A DNA stretch of 64,000 nucleotides, from the NCBI RefSeq assembly GCF_022012475.1, contig NZ_JAKLWS010000007.1, positions 62,001 through 126,000 on the forward strand, written 5' to 3'. Numbering within the stretch: the stretch's first letter is position 1; each line of letters begins with the position of its first letter. The translations under genes were made by a program, and so were the position numbers. Positions 54,703 to 63,337 of the stretch are shown one piece after another. This DNA comes from Rhodohalobacter sulfatireducens. Its GTDB lineage: Bacteria > Bacteroidota > Rhodothermia > Balneolales > Balneolaceae. Below the pieces are notes generated by a model. That model searched no databases, was not told the DNA's origin, and saw only the letters and a list, made by a program, of their open reading frames with translations.

Positions 54703-55524
54703 TCATTTATAGAAGAAAAGACTGGAAACAGGGCTTGATAAATTTTGAATCGCTATCGTGCATTTTCCATTTTCAACAGGCCACATTGAGGATTTTTCAC
54801 CAACGTAAATTACCATCTTGTCCGGGATTCTCTCTACTGAACAATTAAATGAGACCTGCAATTTATCCCCACTCTTTTGTAAGCTGAGTTCCTCTCTTTC
54901 AAAATGTGCTTCTGTTGTATCAAAGTTCAATGTACCCTGCTCACCATTACTAAAAACTCTGATTTTTGAGATTGGCAGGTGCAGCTCACACTTCTGCCAG
55001 TTTTTAATTGTATTCTCAGGAAAAACTTGATCCGGAATTACGAATGTTCCACCGGGATCACTAACAAGAGTTTTATTATTTTGATCCCCAACATCGATCA
55101 GTACGATATCATCATCCTGTAGAAACTCAGAAATTACATGCAGCTTGAATTGATTCTTAGAGCTGTTATGTAAAATCCTGATGAGAGTTTTATGTTCCTC
55201 TGAAACAAATGTACGAATTGTTTTCAGGGTCTTTTTCCTTCGATCTGCAACAGGAGTTTGAGCTGCAAGTACAAAGACGTTACCTGAGTATTTAGATTTT
55301 TGAGGAGCAGGTTCCAACTCTATAATTGATGTTAAAAGATCTGGCCTCTCTTGAACAGATTCAATATGGTCCATCTTTTTATAAAATACCCGGAACCATT
55401 CCGCAAGAAGGCGTACCTCTTCATCCTTCTGAATCCAATCCTGTATCCATTCTTGTTCTTTCTCGGTTAAAGCTGTCCGATTAAGAATGTATGTTTCGAT
55501 ATTTTTTTCGGTAGGAATATTCAA
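54703..55524 (-). CDS. Soluble anti-sigma-like protein of the Lon operon
   Basis: The 273-residue product appears to start at a TTG (55524); the next in-frame stop is four codons upstream and no ATG precedes. The N-terminal 50 residues (IPTEKNIETYILNRTALTEK and WIQKDEEVRLLAEWF) resemble the short helical domain of anti-sigma factors that lack the zinc-binding motif. A middle linker is basic, and a C-terminal region about 120-273 is beta-rich with DPGGTFVIPDQVFP. There is no membrane helix. The sigma-like gene lies 53 bp upstream and the Lon-like genes 15 bp downstream. Anti-sigma function is inference from position and N-terminal pattern. Confidence 0.55.
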   Translation of the reverse strand: MNIPTEKNIETYILNRTALTEKEQEWIQDWIQKDEEVRLLAEWFRVFYKKMDHIESVQERPDLLTSIIELEPAPQKSKYSGNVFVLAAQTPVADRRKKTLKTIRTFVSEEHKTLIRILHNSSKNQFKLHVISEFLQDDDIVLIDVGDQNNKTLVSDPGGTFVIPDQVFPENTIKNWQKCELHLPISKIRVFSNGEQGTLNFDTTEAHFEREELSLQKSGDKLQVSFNCSVERIPDKMVIYVGEKSSMWPVENGKCTIAIQNLSSPVSSLFFYK

Positions 55525-55577
55525 ATAGTCTTTAATTTATATAAAATTCCTCGCATATCTTTAACTCTGCAAAATAT

Positions 55578-56582
55578 TTAAGACCAGTCCTCCTTAAATG
55601 TTTCAATCAGGTCTTTTCTAATGAGCTTCACCAGATATTCCAAAACCTGGCGATTGTTAGATCTGAAATCATCATACTCTAGTTCAGGCATATAGTTTTT
55701 TAAATATTCGAATTGCGACGATTCAGATTTGCCGCTGTTAAAGTAGTCATTAACAATATCTTTTGCAGCGTTCATATACATATCCAATTGATCCTCGCTT
55801 ATCTTTCCTTTCCGTACATAAGAGAATCCCGTACTTGTTCGAACCATTTCAACACTTTCATCCAAAAATTCTTGAAATTCTGTGGTAATTATCGACTCAT
55901 CTGCATTAAGCTGTTTTTTTTCTGTTGTCGTTTCATGAAAATTCACAAAAGTCAACCGAATAACTGATGCCAAAGAAACGAGGGATATTTTCTTTTGATA
56001 TCTATCCTGTTTTAAAAGCACATCAATAGCATCGGCCAGTATATCAGGAATTTGCATTTTATCTTCCAACCGAGAGGATAACCTGATTTGCATAAACTCA
56101 GAAGGCATCACCGGTAAATTATCTCTATCGTGCTTATCAACAATGATAAATCCCTGCTCATAGCTAACCCTATGGTCGCTATCACAATCTCTGATGGCCA
56201 GTTTTAAATTTCGAATGATTTTACGAAGTGACGGATCTTTTTCCCCCACTGCCCTAAAAATATTATCCTCAACTTTTGTAAATACAAGTTTTCGAAGTTC
56301 TATAATCAGCTCGGAATGATTGAGATCTTCCAAACTTATATCATCAAAGTATTCCTGAAGTTTTACCAGGCAGTCGTTATCGTCTTTCTCGAATAGTTCT
56401 GCAATAAAATCCCAGGCTAAGTCTTCCAGCCTTTCGCCTCGAATCATGTATAATTTATTGGAAGCTGCCTTCATTCGAAGATATGCCAACGCCATGCTAT
56501 GGCATTTTTTAATCAACTTTTTTAAATCTTTTCTTGAAACTTCTTCGCCCAAACAATTAGAAATCGTCTCTTTAAGTCCCAT
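55578..56582 (-). CDS. Divergent sigma-factor-like protein, first gene of the Lon operon
   Basis: The ATG at 56582 (MGLKETISNCLGEE) is preferred over a GTG two codons upstream. The 334-residue product has an N-terminal helical part in which AYLRMKAASNKLYMIRGERL and EDLAWDFIAELFEKDDN sit where sigma region 2 would place the helix that binds RNA polymerase. This is followed by RKLVFTKVEDNIFRAVGEKDPS and RKIIRNLKLAIRD. The C-terminal 130 residues are also helical. A region 4 helix-turn-helix is not clear. I treat sigma-factor identity as tentative; it could equally be a regulator of unknown type that belongs to the operon. Confidence 0.45.
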   Translation of the reverse strand: MGLKETISNCLGEEVSRKDLKKLIKKCHSMALAYLRMKAASNKLYMIRGERLEDLAWDFIAELFEKDDNDCLVKLQEYFDDISLEDLNHSELIIELRKLVFTKVEDNIFRAVGEKDPSLRKIIRNLKLAIRDCDSDHRVSYEQGFIIVDKHDRDNLPVMPSEFMQIRLSSRLEDKMQIPDILADAIDVLLKQDRYQKKISLVSLASVIRLTFVNFHETTTEKKQLNADESIITTEFQEFLDESVEMVRTSTGFSYVRKGKISEDQLDMYMNAAKDIVNDYFNSGKSESSQFEYLKNYMPELEYDDFRSNNRQVLEYLVKLIRKDLIETFKEDWS

Positions 56583-56618
56583 AAACACAAACTGATATTG
56601 TTAACTACCCCTTTTGAA

Positions 56619-56645
56619 CAAAGTTATTAATACGAAAAAATGCAA
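56619..56645 (-). promoter_or_regulatory. Possible Bacteroidota-type promoter of the Lon operon
   Basis: On the minus strand TAACTTTG (56626-56619) matches the Bacteroidetes -7 consensus TAnnTTTG, with TTG 16 bp upstream (56645-56643) as the -33 element; that spacing is a little short. It lies about 36 bp before the first start codon of the operon. Confidence 0.35.
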
Positions 56646-56800
56646 TCATTCTAAAATAGAACATGCAAAAATAGAAGGAATACATCGTCTGTTTAAATAT
56701 CTAATATTATTTGGCTTATGATTCATTATTTTGACTATTCTATCTTAAATCTTTTAAAAAGTTGAGCGTAAAATTGAAATTCCATGATTAAATATCCTTC

Positions 56801-58099
56801 ATGCTAACTAGAATTTTCCAATTCAATTCTGAAACATCGTCTATCTCAAAAGAGATTGGAGCAGGTATTACCACCTTCCTTACGATGTCTTATATCCTGT
56901 TCGTGAATCCGATGATCTTATCAGATGCCGGGATGAATTTTAATGCCGTGGTTACTGCCACAGCATTAGCTGCAGCATTTGGAACTCTGCTCATGGCACT
57001 TTGGGTAAAAGTTCCATTGGCCATGGCGCCGGGTATGGGGCTGAATGCCTTCTTTGCCTACTCTCTTGTGGTTGGAGAGGGAATCAACTGGGAGACGGGC
57101 CTGGGGGTTGTTTTTATCTCAGGGGTTGCTTTTCTGATTTTAACTTTCGTTGGTTTTCGTGAAAAAATTGTCAATGCAATTCCACTTTCACTTCGATTAT
57201 CCATACCGGCCGGGATCGGTTTGTTTATTACTTTCATCGGGTTCCAAAATATGAACCTCATTGTACCTGATGATTCCACGATGCTTGCCCTTGGTGATTT
57301 TTCTACAGAAGCAGTAATGGGCCTGGTGGGATTGACAATCATTCTGATCCTGGAATCCAAAAAGGTGAAAGGCTCCATTCTTATCGGGATTCTTTCCACT
57401 ACGCTCCTGGCAATATTTTTCGGTGAAGCCTCTCTGCCCGAATCCTTTTACTCAATGCCTCCATCCATTCAACCGACTGCATTTCAACTCGACATTTCAG
57501 CCGCACTCTCATGGGGACTCATCGGAGCGATATTCTCATTCATGTTTGTGGACCTGTTTGATTCTGTTGGTACACTCGTCGCTTGCTCCTATGAATCGGA
57601 CCTTGTGGAGGAGGATGGAACCATTCAAAAAATTGATAAAATGCTTAGCGCTGATGCGATCGCAACAGTTTTTGGAGCAATGATGGGAACCAGTACAACA
57701 ACGACCTATATCGAATCGGCTTCGGGAATTGAGGATGGAGGGCGAACCGGCTTAACTGCATTCACAGTTGCTATGTTGTTCCTTGCTGCCCTTTTTCTCA
57801 CTCCAATTATCGGTATTGTACCTTCCTATGCAACAGCTCCCGCCTTGGTAGCGGTTGGAATATTTATGTTCAAAAATATCACCAAAATCCCGATGGAACA
57901 TTGGGCGGATACAGTGGCCGTATTTATGATCATCATCCTGATGCCGCTCACCTACAGCATCAGCATGGGGCTTACATTTGGCTTCTTGTTTTGGACTCTT
58001 TTGAAATCTGTTTCAGGCAATTTCGATGAAATTCATCCAGTGATGTGGGTTATTGCGATTTTATCAGCCGGGAATTTGTGGATTGAAAGTCTCTGTTAA
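56801..58099 (+). CDS. NCS2-family purine permease (AzgA/PbuG-like)
   Basis: The 432-residue product has about 13 helices and the AzgA-type motifs TFLTMSYILFVNPMILSDAGM, APGMGLNAFFAYSLV, DLFDSVGTLVACSYES and the GTSTTTTYIESASGIEDGGRTG substrate-binding region. These mark adenine, guanine or hypoxanthine uptake with a proton. The gene stands alone between the divergent Lon operon and a response regulator. The specific base is not determined from sequence. Confidence 0.95.
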   Translation: MLTRIFQFNSETSSISKEIGAGITTFLTMSYILFVNPMILSDAGMNFNAVVTATALAAAFGTLLMALWVKVPLAMAPGMGLNAFFAYSLVVGEGINWETGLGVVFISGVAFLILTFVGFREKIVNAIPLSLRLSIPAGIGLFITFIGFQNMNLIVPDDSTMLALGDFSTEAVMGLVGLTIILILESKKVKGSILIGILSTTLLAIFFGEASLPESFYSMPPSIQPTAFQLDISAALSWGLIGAIFSFMFVDLFDSVGTLVACSYESDLVEEDGTIQKIDKMLSADAIATVFGAMMGTSTTTTYIESASGIEDGGRTGLTAFTVAMLFLAALFLTPIIGIVPSYATAPALVAVGIFMFKNITKIPMEHWADTVAVFMIIILMPLTYSISMGLTFGFLFWTLLKSVSGNFDEIHPVMWVIAILSAGNLWIESLC

Positions 58100-58255
58100 A
58101 AATGAAAGATATTATTACTTTTTAAGATATTTCTACTTTGCTTTTACTTTTTGTGAAATTTTAAACGCTTTTATTACATTAGAATTAATATTTAAATACG
58201 TTGGTTTTTTGCATCAAGACAAAAAAATTCTACTGTCAGATTTAATAAATTTTCT

Positions 58256-58630
58256 ATGAAACGTGTATTAATAGTCGAAGACTGTCACATTCAGTCTACG
58301 GTTGTAAAAAAGATGCTTGAGAGTGAGGCATATACAGTTACTGGTGTTTGCCGGTCTGGTGAGGAAGTTTTTGAACAATTAAAAGTTGACGTGCCGGATA
58401 TTATTCTGATGGATATTTTTATCAATGGTGACATAAATGGCATTGAAACTATGAAAACGGTGAGACAAGTTCATTCAACGCCGGTTATTTTCATTACAGC
58501 TTTAACCAAATCTGAACTTCACGATGAAGCGCTGTCAATGAATCCTTCTGACCTTCTCACAAAACCAATTTCAAAAGCTGAATTATTGAATTCAATAGAT
58601 AAGCTTTTGGACCCTGTAGTTGAAGCTTAA
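58256..58630 (+). CDS. Single-domain response regulator
   Basis: The 124-residue product is a receiver with acidic residues in LIVEDCHIQS, phospho-acceptor Asp in IILMDIFINGDINGIE, Thr in VIFITAL and Lys in LLTKPIS. It has an insertion after the Asp that is similar to the one in the receiver gene at 12068-12436. No output domain or kinase is adjacent. The receiver fold is otherwise complete. Confidence 0.9.
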   Translation: MKRVLIVEDCHIQSTVVKKMLESEAYTVTGVCRSGEEVFEQLKVDVPDIILMDIFINGDINGIETMKTVRQVHSTPVIFITALTKSELHDEALSMNPSDLLTKPISKAELLNSIDKLLDPVVEA

Positions 58631-58693
58631 ATATCCGTCATCAAAATCGTCGCATTTTTTGAAACAAGGGGGGAAGTCAATAAATGGTCTCCG

Positions 58694-59152
58694 TTACCTC
58701 CGCCTCCCCTGTCTGTGTCGTTGCCGTTCCATTCGGCGTTGCTGTACTGAATCAGGATGAGCAAAACTGTTTAACTTCTCTATTTGATCGGCTGTCAGGA
58801 TCTCATCAATTTCATTAATAAAGTCTGAATGCATTTGGCGCAGAGTGTCTCTTTCATTCCTTCTGTTTTCTCTGAGCACGTCAAATACCTTCTGCATATG
58901 CTCAGACTGAACGGTAAAATATGGATCTATCTGATCGTCACGAAGGTCCAGTCGGTCAATGAAGAAGTCTTTAATTTTTTGTGGGATCTCCTCTTCTCCG
59001 GGAGAGGGTAAATCGTCATTCATTCCGGGCCCCCGCTCAAAACTTTCTGATGTAAATCCCGGACTTACAGCCTCATTTAAAAAATAGCCTGATGCTCCTC
59101 CTGCAAGAAAGATCACGACATAGGCCAACAATGCTTTACTTTTAATATTCAT
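58694..59152 (-). CDS. Spy/CpxP-like periplasmic protein, membrane-anchored
   Basis: The 152-residue product has one N-terminal membrane segment (LLAYVVIFLAGGASGYFL) and a helical Spy-like region with LDLRDDQIDPYFTVQSEHMQ, DTLRQMHSDFINEIDEIL and TADQIEKL, ending in an Arg-rich tail. Such proteins act as envelope stress chaperones or metal sensors. It is the last gene of the sigma operon, 11 bp after the anti-sigma gene. Confidence 0.82.
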   Translation of the reverse strand: MNIKSKALLAYVVIFLAGGASGYFLNEAVSPGFTSESFERGPGMNDDLPSPGEEEIPQKIKDFFIDRLDLRDDQIDPYFTVQSEHMQKVFDVLRENRRNERDTLRQMHSDFINEIDEILTADQIEKLNSFAHPDSVQQRRMERQRHRQGRRR

Positions 59153-59163
59153 ATCATTGAATT

Positions 59164-59616
59164 TTATTCTTCAGCCATTTCCTCCAGGTAGAGAACATAA
59201 CTGTCTGTTGTATTTTCATCTGCCGGGTAAAAATATTCTTCCGCGATTAATTCGGAATCGGTTTCTGTATCCTGCGATTGAACCATTGAGAATACCGATG
59301 TGATTGCAAAAATGGCGATTGAGGCAGCAAGTGCATAGCGCCTGAACCAATCCAGGGTAACCATCTCAAAGGATTCTCCGGGGCCGGATAGATCCCGAAT
59401 TCCCTGTTTGATTGACCGGATGGATGATTTGTGCTGACTTAGTTTTGAATCTATTTGATACAAGTTGGTTAAATCCGGCAAGTTCATGATTGCCCGGTAA
59501 TCTTCTAATAGGTCGGGATGATTTTGAAGTTCAACTTCCAGCTTTTGTATCTGCTTCGAACTTAACACGCCATCGGAGGCGTCTATAATCAACCGTTCCA
59601 GTTCTTCTCTTTTCAT
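59164..59616 (-). CDS. Membrane anti-sigma factor-like protein
   Basis: The 150-residue product has a cytoplasmic N-terminal helical domain (EELERLIIDASDGVLSSKQI) and LEVELQNHPDLLEDYRAI), a membrane segment at about 92-110 (YALAASIAIFAITSVFSMV) and a short acidic periplasmic tail. No zinc-finger motif is present. The start overlaps the end of the ECF sigma gene by ATGA (59613-59616), a standard sigma/anti-sigma arrangement. It should hold the sigma factor at the membrane. Confidence 0.82.
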   Translation of the reverse strand: MKREELERLIIDASDGVLSSKQIQKLEVELQNHPDLLEDYRAIMNLPDLTNLYQIDSKLSQHKSSIRSIKQGIRDLSGPGESFEMVTLDWFRRYALAASIAIFAITSVFSMVQSQDTETDSELIAEEYFYPADENTTDSYVLYLEEMAEE

Positions 59617-60128
59617 GATTGATTGACCCCCATCTTTTTTAAAATGTCTGCTAACTGCTTTCGAGCCCTGAACATTCTGTTTTTTAAAGTTTGCTCATTA
59701 ACTCCTGTTACATCCGAAATTTCAGGATATGTAAGTCCGTCTATCGATTTCATAACAACAATGCTTCGCAATAACTCCGGTAATTCGGAGATTGCTTCTT
59801 TCAGCAGTTCAGTATCTTCCTGCTGATCCTTTGATTTAAATTCGTCGGATTCAATGTTATACTCTTCAACAGGAATGGAGCTCCGATTTGATTCATATTT
59901 TCGCTTTCGAAACTCATCAATGCACTTATTCCTTGCAATTGAATAGAGCCAGGTATACATGTTGGCATTGCCTTCAAACTGGTCGATATTTTTATAAGCC
60001 TTCAAAAATGTTTCCTGCAAAATATCCTCCGCTTCAACACCTGAACCCGCAAGATACGCTTTCATGGATCGGTGGAGGCGGGGATAAAGCTCATCGATCT
60101 GTTTTTCAAACCAATCATCTCTGCCCAT
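59613..60128 (-). CDS. ECF-type RNA polymerase sigma factor
   Basis: The 171-residue product has sigma region 2 (EAEDILQETFLKAYKNIDQF and YTWLYSIARNKCIDEFRKRK) and region 4 (LPELLRSIVVMKSIDGLTYPEISDVTGVNEQTLKNRMFRARKQL). The size is that of a group 4 factor. It follows the Spy-like gene at 60184-60927 by 55 bp and overlaps the anti-sigma gene by 4 bp. Envelope stress control is likely by context. Confidence 0.95.
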   Translation of the reverse strand: MGRDDWFEKQIDELYPRLHRSMKAYLAGSGVEAEDILQETFLKAYKNIDQFEGNANMYTWLYSIARNKCIDEFRKRKYESNRSSIPVEEYNIESDEFKSKDQQEDTELLKEAISELPELLRSIVVMKSIDGLTYPEISDVTGVNEQTLKNRMFRARKQLADILKKMGVNQS

Positions 60129-60183
60129 CCCTTAACGCCTCCACGGTTTCCATTCCGTACCACACGGACAATTCCATACCGAA

Positions 60184-60927
60184 TTATTGGCTCCATCTGC
60201 GAAGCCCGCGGTTTCCGTTTTCACGTCTGCCAAATCCCATATGTTGACGTAATTCCTGATATTCATCGACCGTCAATATGCTTTGAAGTTGGTCATTGGT
60301 TTCTCTCATTTTCTCGAAATGATCTGTCCACAACTCTTGAGCAACCTCTGTTGGATTTTGAACTCTTTGCTTATCCAGTTCTAACCTGTTGGCGCTTTGG
60401 GCATTCAACAAATTTAAAACCTGATCAGCTTTCTCGCCTTCAATACCGGCTTCATCTACCATAGACTGATGTCGCAATGTACGAAATTCATGAGCTTTCT
60501 CAGCTTTTTCAATCATATTGGATTGAAGCAGATTTTGCTGTTCACCGGTTAGAATGTCCATCACTTCCTGCCTCATTTCCATCCGGGCTTCTGTTCGGGC
60601 TTGCATAAACTGAGGATCGGCATTTCTGAATCCCTGACCTCTCGGGCCTTGTCGTCCGTCACGTTTTCCTCTTCGAAAGTCACCTCTCCTGTTTTGAAAC
60701 ATTTCCCTGTTATCAGCTCTCCACTCATTTCTGTGTTCAAGTTGCAGAGCAATCAGTTCACTCTTTTGGTCGTCGGTCAATTCTAACTCATCACCATACT
60801 CTGTAATCAAATACTGAATTCCAGGAGCATTGAGCCCTGCCCGGTTCATCGGTTGGGCCACCACTTGTGAAAGTGTACTCATCAATACAAATAACGCTAA
60901 TAAAATTGCTTTTTTTATAGTTTTCAT
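60184..60927 (-). CDS. Spy/CpxP-like secreted protein, first gene of the ECF operon
   Basis: The 247-residue product has a signal peptide (cleavage near VVAQP) and LTxxQ-type helical repeats: ELTDDQKSELIALQLEHRNEW, MEMRQEVMDILTGEQQNLL and QLQSILTVDEYQELRQHM. An Arg/Gly-rich insert lies at about 80-105. It resembles Spy but is longer, with two domains. The operon order (Spy-like, sigma, anti-sigma, Spy-like) suggests that the sigma factor controls envelope chaperones. Confidence 0.85.
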   Translation of the reverse strand: MKTIKKAILLALFVLMSTLSQVVAQPMNRAGLNAPGIQYLITEYGDELELTDDQKSELIALQLEHRNEWRADNREMFQNRRGDFRRGKRDGRQGPRGQGFRNADPQFMQARTEARMEMRQEVMDILTGEQQNLLQSNMIEKAEKAHEFRTLRHQSMVDEAGIEGEKADQVLNLLNAQSANRLELDKQRVQNPTEVAQELWTDHFEKMRETNDQLQSILTVDEYQELRQHMGFGRRENGNRGLRRWSQ

Positions 60928-61159
60928 AATTCTCGCCTCTGTTGTTGGTGTTTTCTTGTTTCTCTTGTTTATTAGACGTAAAGATTTTGTAACCGTTTGA
61001 AATTAAGTTCAAAAAAATTTTCATATTCGGGCTTATTCGACCAATTCTTTCGCATTTAGATTACAGGGCCGTGATCAGACTTTATTTACTATATTTGCCG
61101 GCTCTTTTTTTACGCTCAATCAAAATCTTAACAACCCTTAATTAACCATAACTTTCAGC

Positions 61160-62170
61160 ATGAGTTTTGATTTTCACAAAACAGCTCAATCATTCGATAA
61201 ACTATCTTTCAAAAACCGGATGACCTCCGTTTTCCATCTCTTTAAAAATACCTTTGTTGTAATTGGCAGGGATGATGATATCATAAAGCCGTTTTACAGA
61301 ATGATGATTTATTCAGCACTGATGGTCACATTCTTTTTCTATTTCGTTTTTAGCTTTTGGTATGATCTTCCATTTGCCGGACTTCTCTTCTTCTTCGCTA
61401 TACTCCTGTTTCTCTACAAGTATTTCTATTTCAACAAACAGGAGATCCGAATGAGCTGGATTGTTTATGAAGCCATCACAGGCCACGATCCCTCTTATAA
61501 AGAAAGCGTTTCGATCTCAAAAGAGCTCAAGTCTCAAGTTCGTAAAATGGCCTGGATTGATATCGGGATGGCGATCGCAAATAAATCAAAATCAACGGGT
61601 AAACAGGGCCTAATGAGTGGTATCATTAATCTCATTATCTCCGGACTGGGAGAAGTTTGGGATTTAATCAATCACTACCTGCTCCCTTCGGTTGCAATCG
61701 ACAAGCTGGATATCAAACCGGCAGTTGAAAAAATGAAAAATTTAAAAGACCAGGTACCGGAAACTCTTGTCGGTGTATTTGGCATTGATTTCTTAGGTAA
61801 AGTGGTTCGAAGAGTTGTAGGGCCCGTGTATTTTATCTTAATACTTCTTTCTCTTGGAGCCGGTGTTTTATTTGGAGATGCTATGCCGTCTCAAGAGTTC
61901 AACTTCAATAATCCCGATTTTCCTTTAAACGGAATTGTTTTTTCCTGGATACCGCTGGTCGCTGCCATTTTCATAGGTAAACTGTTCAGTACCTTCTTCG
62001 AGCGGATGGTTACCTCCGTGAAAGTGATCTACTTTACCGTATTTTATACAAAAATAACTCATCCGGATTCTATCGCTGAAGATCTGCAAGAAGAGCTGAC
62101 CGATTACCTGAAACTGGATCAGGTTGATGAGGTAAAAAACCTGGATCAACAAGATTCTGATTCAGCCTGA
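61160..62170 (+). CDS. Four-helix membrane protein, DUF6159-like
   Basis: The 336-residue product has helices at about 49-84, 150-175, 222-242 and 262-282, with a polar acidic tail. The pattern of IINLIISGLGEVWDLINHYLLPSVAIDKLDIKPAVEKMK (segment around 150-190) resembles DUF6159-type proteins in which a membrane pair is followed by a helix. Function is unknown. It stands alone with a 230-bp gap upstream. Confidence 0.65.
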   Translation: MSFDFHKTAQSFDKLSFKNRMTSVFHLFKNTFVVIGRDDDIIKPFYRMMIYSALMVTFFFYFVFSFWYDLPFAGLLFFFAILLFLYKYFYFNKQEIRMSWIVYEAITGHDPSYKESVSISKELKSQVRKMAWIDIGMAIANKSKSTGKQGLMSGIINLIISGLGEVWDLINHYLLPSVAIDKLDIKPAVEKMKNLKDQVPETLVGVFGIDFLGKVVRRVVGPVYFILILLSLGAGVLFGDAMPSQEFNFNNPDFPLNGIVFSWIPLVAAIFIGKLFSTFFERMVTSVKVIYFTVFYTKITHPDSIAEDLQEELTDYLKLDQVDEVKNLDQQDSDSA

Positions 62171-62254
62171 AATTTCATCCAATCGTTACACTGTTTTGGT
62201 TATATAAATTATGAGAAACCTTTTCATATTACAGACTGACTGCTGAATATCGAT

Positions 62255-62340
62255 TTACGTGTGAGCGCGTCTCGGATGGCGCCCCGAATCCTAGGGGTGC
62301 CCCTATTGCAAGCACAAGCGGAACGCTCGCGCTATCCTGT
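62255..62340. repeat. REP-like hairpin element
   Basis: The stretch is G+C-rich compared with its neighbours. CAAGCG GAA CGCTCG at 62315-62329 and GGCGCC/CCTAGG palindromes are present, and GAGCG near 62267 is matched by CGCTC near 62324. The same core (CAAGCGnnnCGCTYG) appears at 25160-25174. Confidence 0.5.
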
Positions 62341-62459
62341 AAGTAAATAATGAATGTTTGATATTTGAAATTTTGTACTTGGAATTTCTCATCTCTGCAT
62401 TCGACACTCAAACTACATCTCCTTATCTTACACAGCAGAAATCAATCAACCCATTGCAT

Positions 62460-62819
62460 TTGGATACCATTACGCTAAAATCTCTTGAATTTTACGCTAA
62501 ACACGGCTACTACGATAAAGAACGCCGGGAAGGAAATCATTTTGAACTGGATGTAATCGCCAAAGGTAATTTTAAAGAGGCGATTAAAGATGATGACCTC
62601 AATCAAACCTTTAATTATGAAATTGTAAAAGAGGTAGCACAACGGGTATTTAAAGGGCCATCTGAGAAATTGATAGAAAGCCTATGCAGTCGAATTGGAA
62701 ATGAAATATTTGAACGATCAACGATCACAAAAGAACTGACAATCTCCCTTCGTAAACTAAATCCCCCTATCGGTGTGCCCGCTGAATATGCTGAAATTAC
62801 GATGAGATGGAACCGGTAA
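62460..62819 (+). CDS. folB: Dihydroneopterin aldolase
   Basis: I start at the TTG at 62460 (translated MDTITLKSLEFYAKHG), which gives the usual length of about 119 residues; the longer upstream frame includes repeat sequence. Motifs are LKSLEFYAKHGYYDKERREG, FELDVIAKGNF, NQTFNYEIVKEVAQRVF and SLRKLNPPIGVPAEYAEI. FolB makes 6-hydroxymethyl-dihydropterin for folate synthesis. The stop overlaps the folK start by 13 bp. Confidence 0.9.
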   Translation: MDTITLKSLEFYAKHGYYDKERREGNHFELDVIAKGNFKEAIKDDDLNQTFNYEIVKEVAQRVFKGPSEKLIESLCSRIGNEIFERSTITKELTISLRKLNPPIGVPAEYAEITMRWNR

Positions 62820-63295
62820 TCATTGCAGTTGGCAGTAATATGGGCGACCGGCTCTCATATATTCAGAAAGCGGGTGAATTTCTCGAATCACTTTCGGAGG
62901 GTGAAATTACAAAGTCGTCAATTTGGGAGTCAGAGCCGATAGGCGGTGCGAAGTATACGTTTTTAAATTGTGCAGCTAAAATTTTCACTTCTTTGGAGCC
63001 AAAAGTTTTATTGAAAAGTGTGAAGGATTTTGAACAGACTTGTGGGCGTGAGAAAAATCCGGTTCGATGGGGCCCGCGTGTAATAGACCTGGATTTGATA
63101 GCCTTTGGCAGCTTGGTGATTCAAGATGAAGGCCTTATTATTCCACATCCTGAATTTAAAAATCGGCTGTTTGTTCTGTTGCCCCTGCAAGAGATTGACA
63201 GCGATTGGAACGACCCGAAAGAACAGCAAAATATCGGTACTCTTGTCAATAAGGCACCTGAAATGGATCTACAAAAAACAAATTACGATTGGTAA
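62807..63295 (+). CDS. folK: 2-amino-4-hydroxy-6-hydroxymethyldihydropteridine pyrophosphokinase
   Basis: The 162-residue product has AVGSNMGDRLSYIQ, SIWESEPIGGAKYTFLNCAAKI, RWGPRVIDLDLIAFG (metal ligands Asp) and PHPEFKNRLFVLLPLQEI. It transfers pyrophosphate to the FolB product. The 13-bp overlap with folB points to a single transcript, followed 42 bp later by the nucleoside kinase gene. Confidence 0.96.
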   Translation: MEPVIIAVGSNMGDRLSYIQKAGEFLESLSEGEITKSSIWESEPIGGAKYTFLNCAAKIFTSLEPKVLLKSVKDFEQTCGREKNPVRWGPRVIDLDLIAFGSLVIQDEGLIIPHPEFKNRLFVLLPLQEIDSDWNDPKEQQNIGTLVNKAPEMDLQKTNYDW

Positions 63296-63337
63296 ATCAA
63301 ATAGGCTACAAACGGATCAACAAAGAACATAGCGAAG

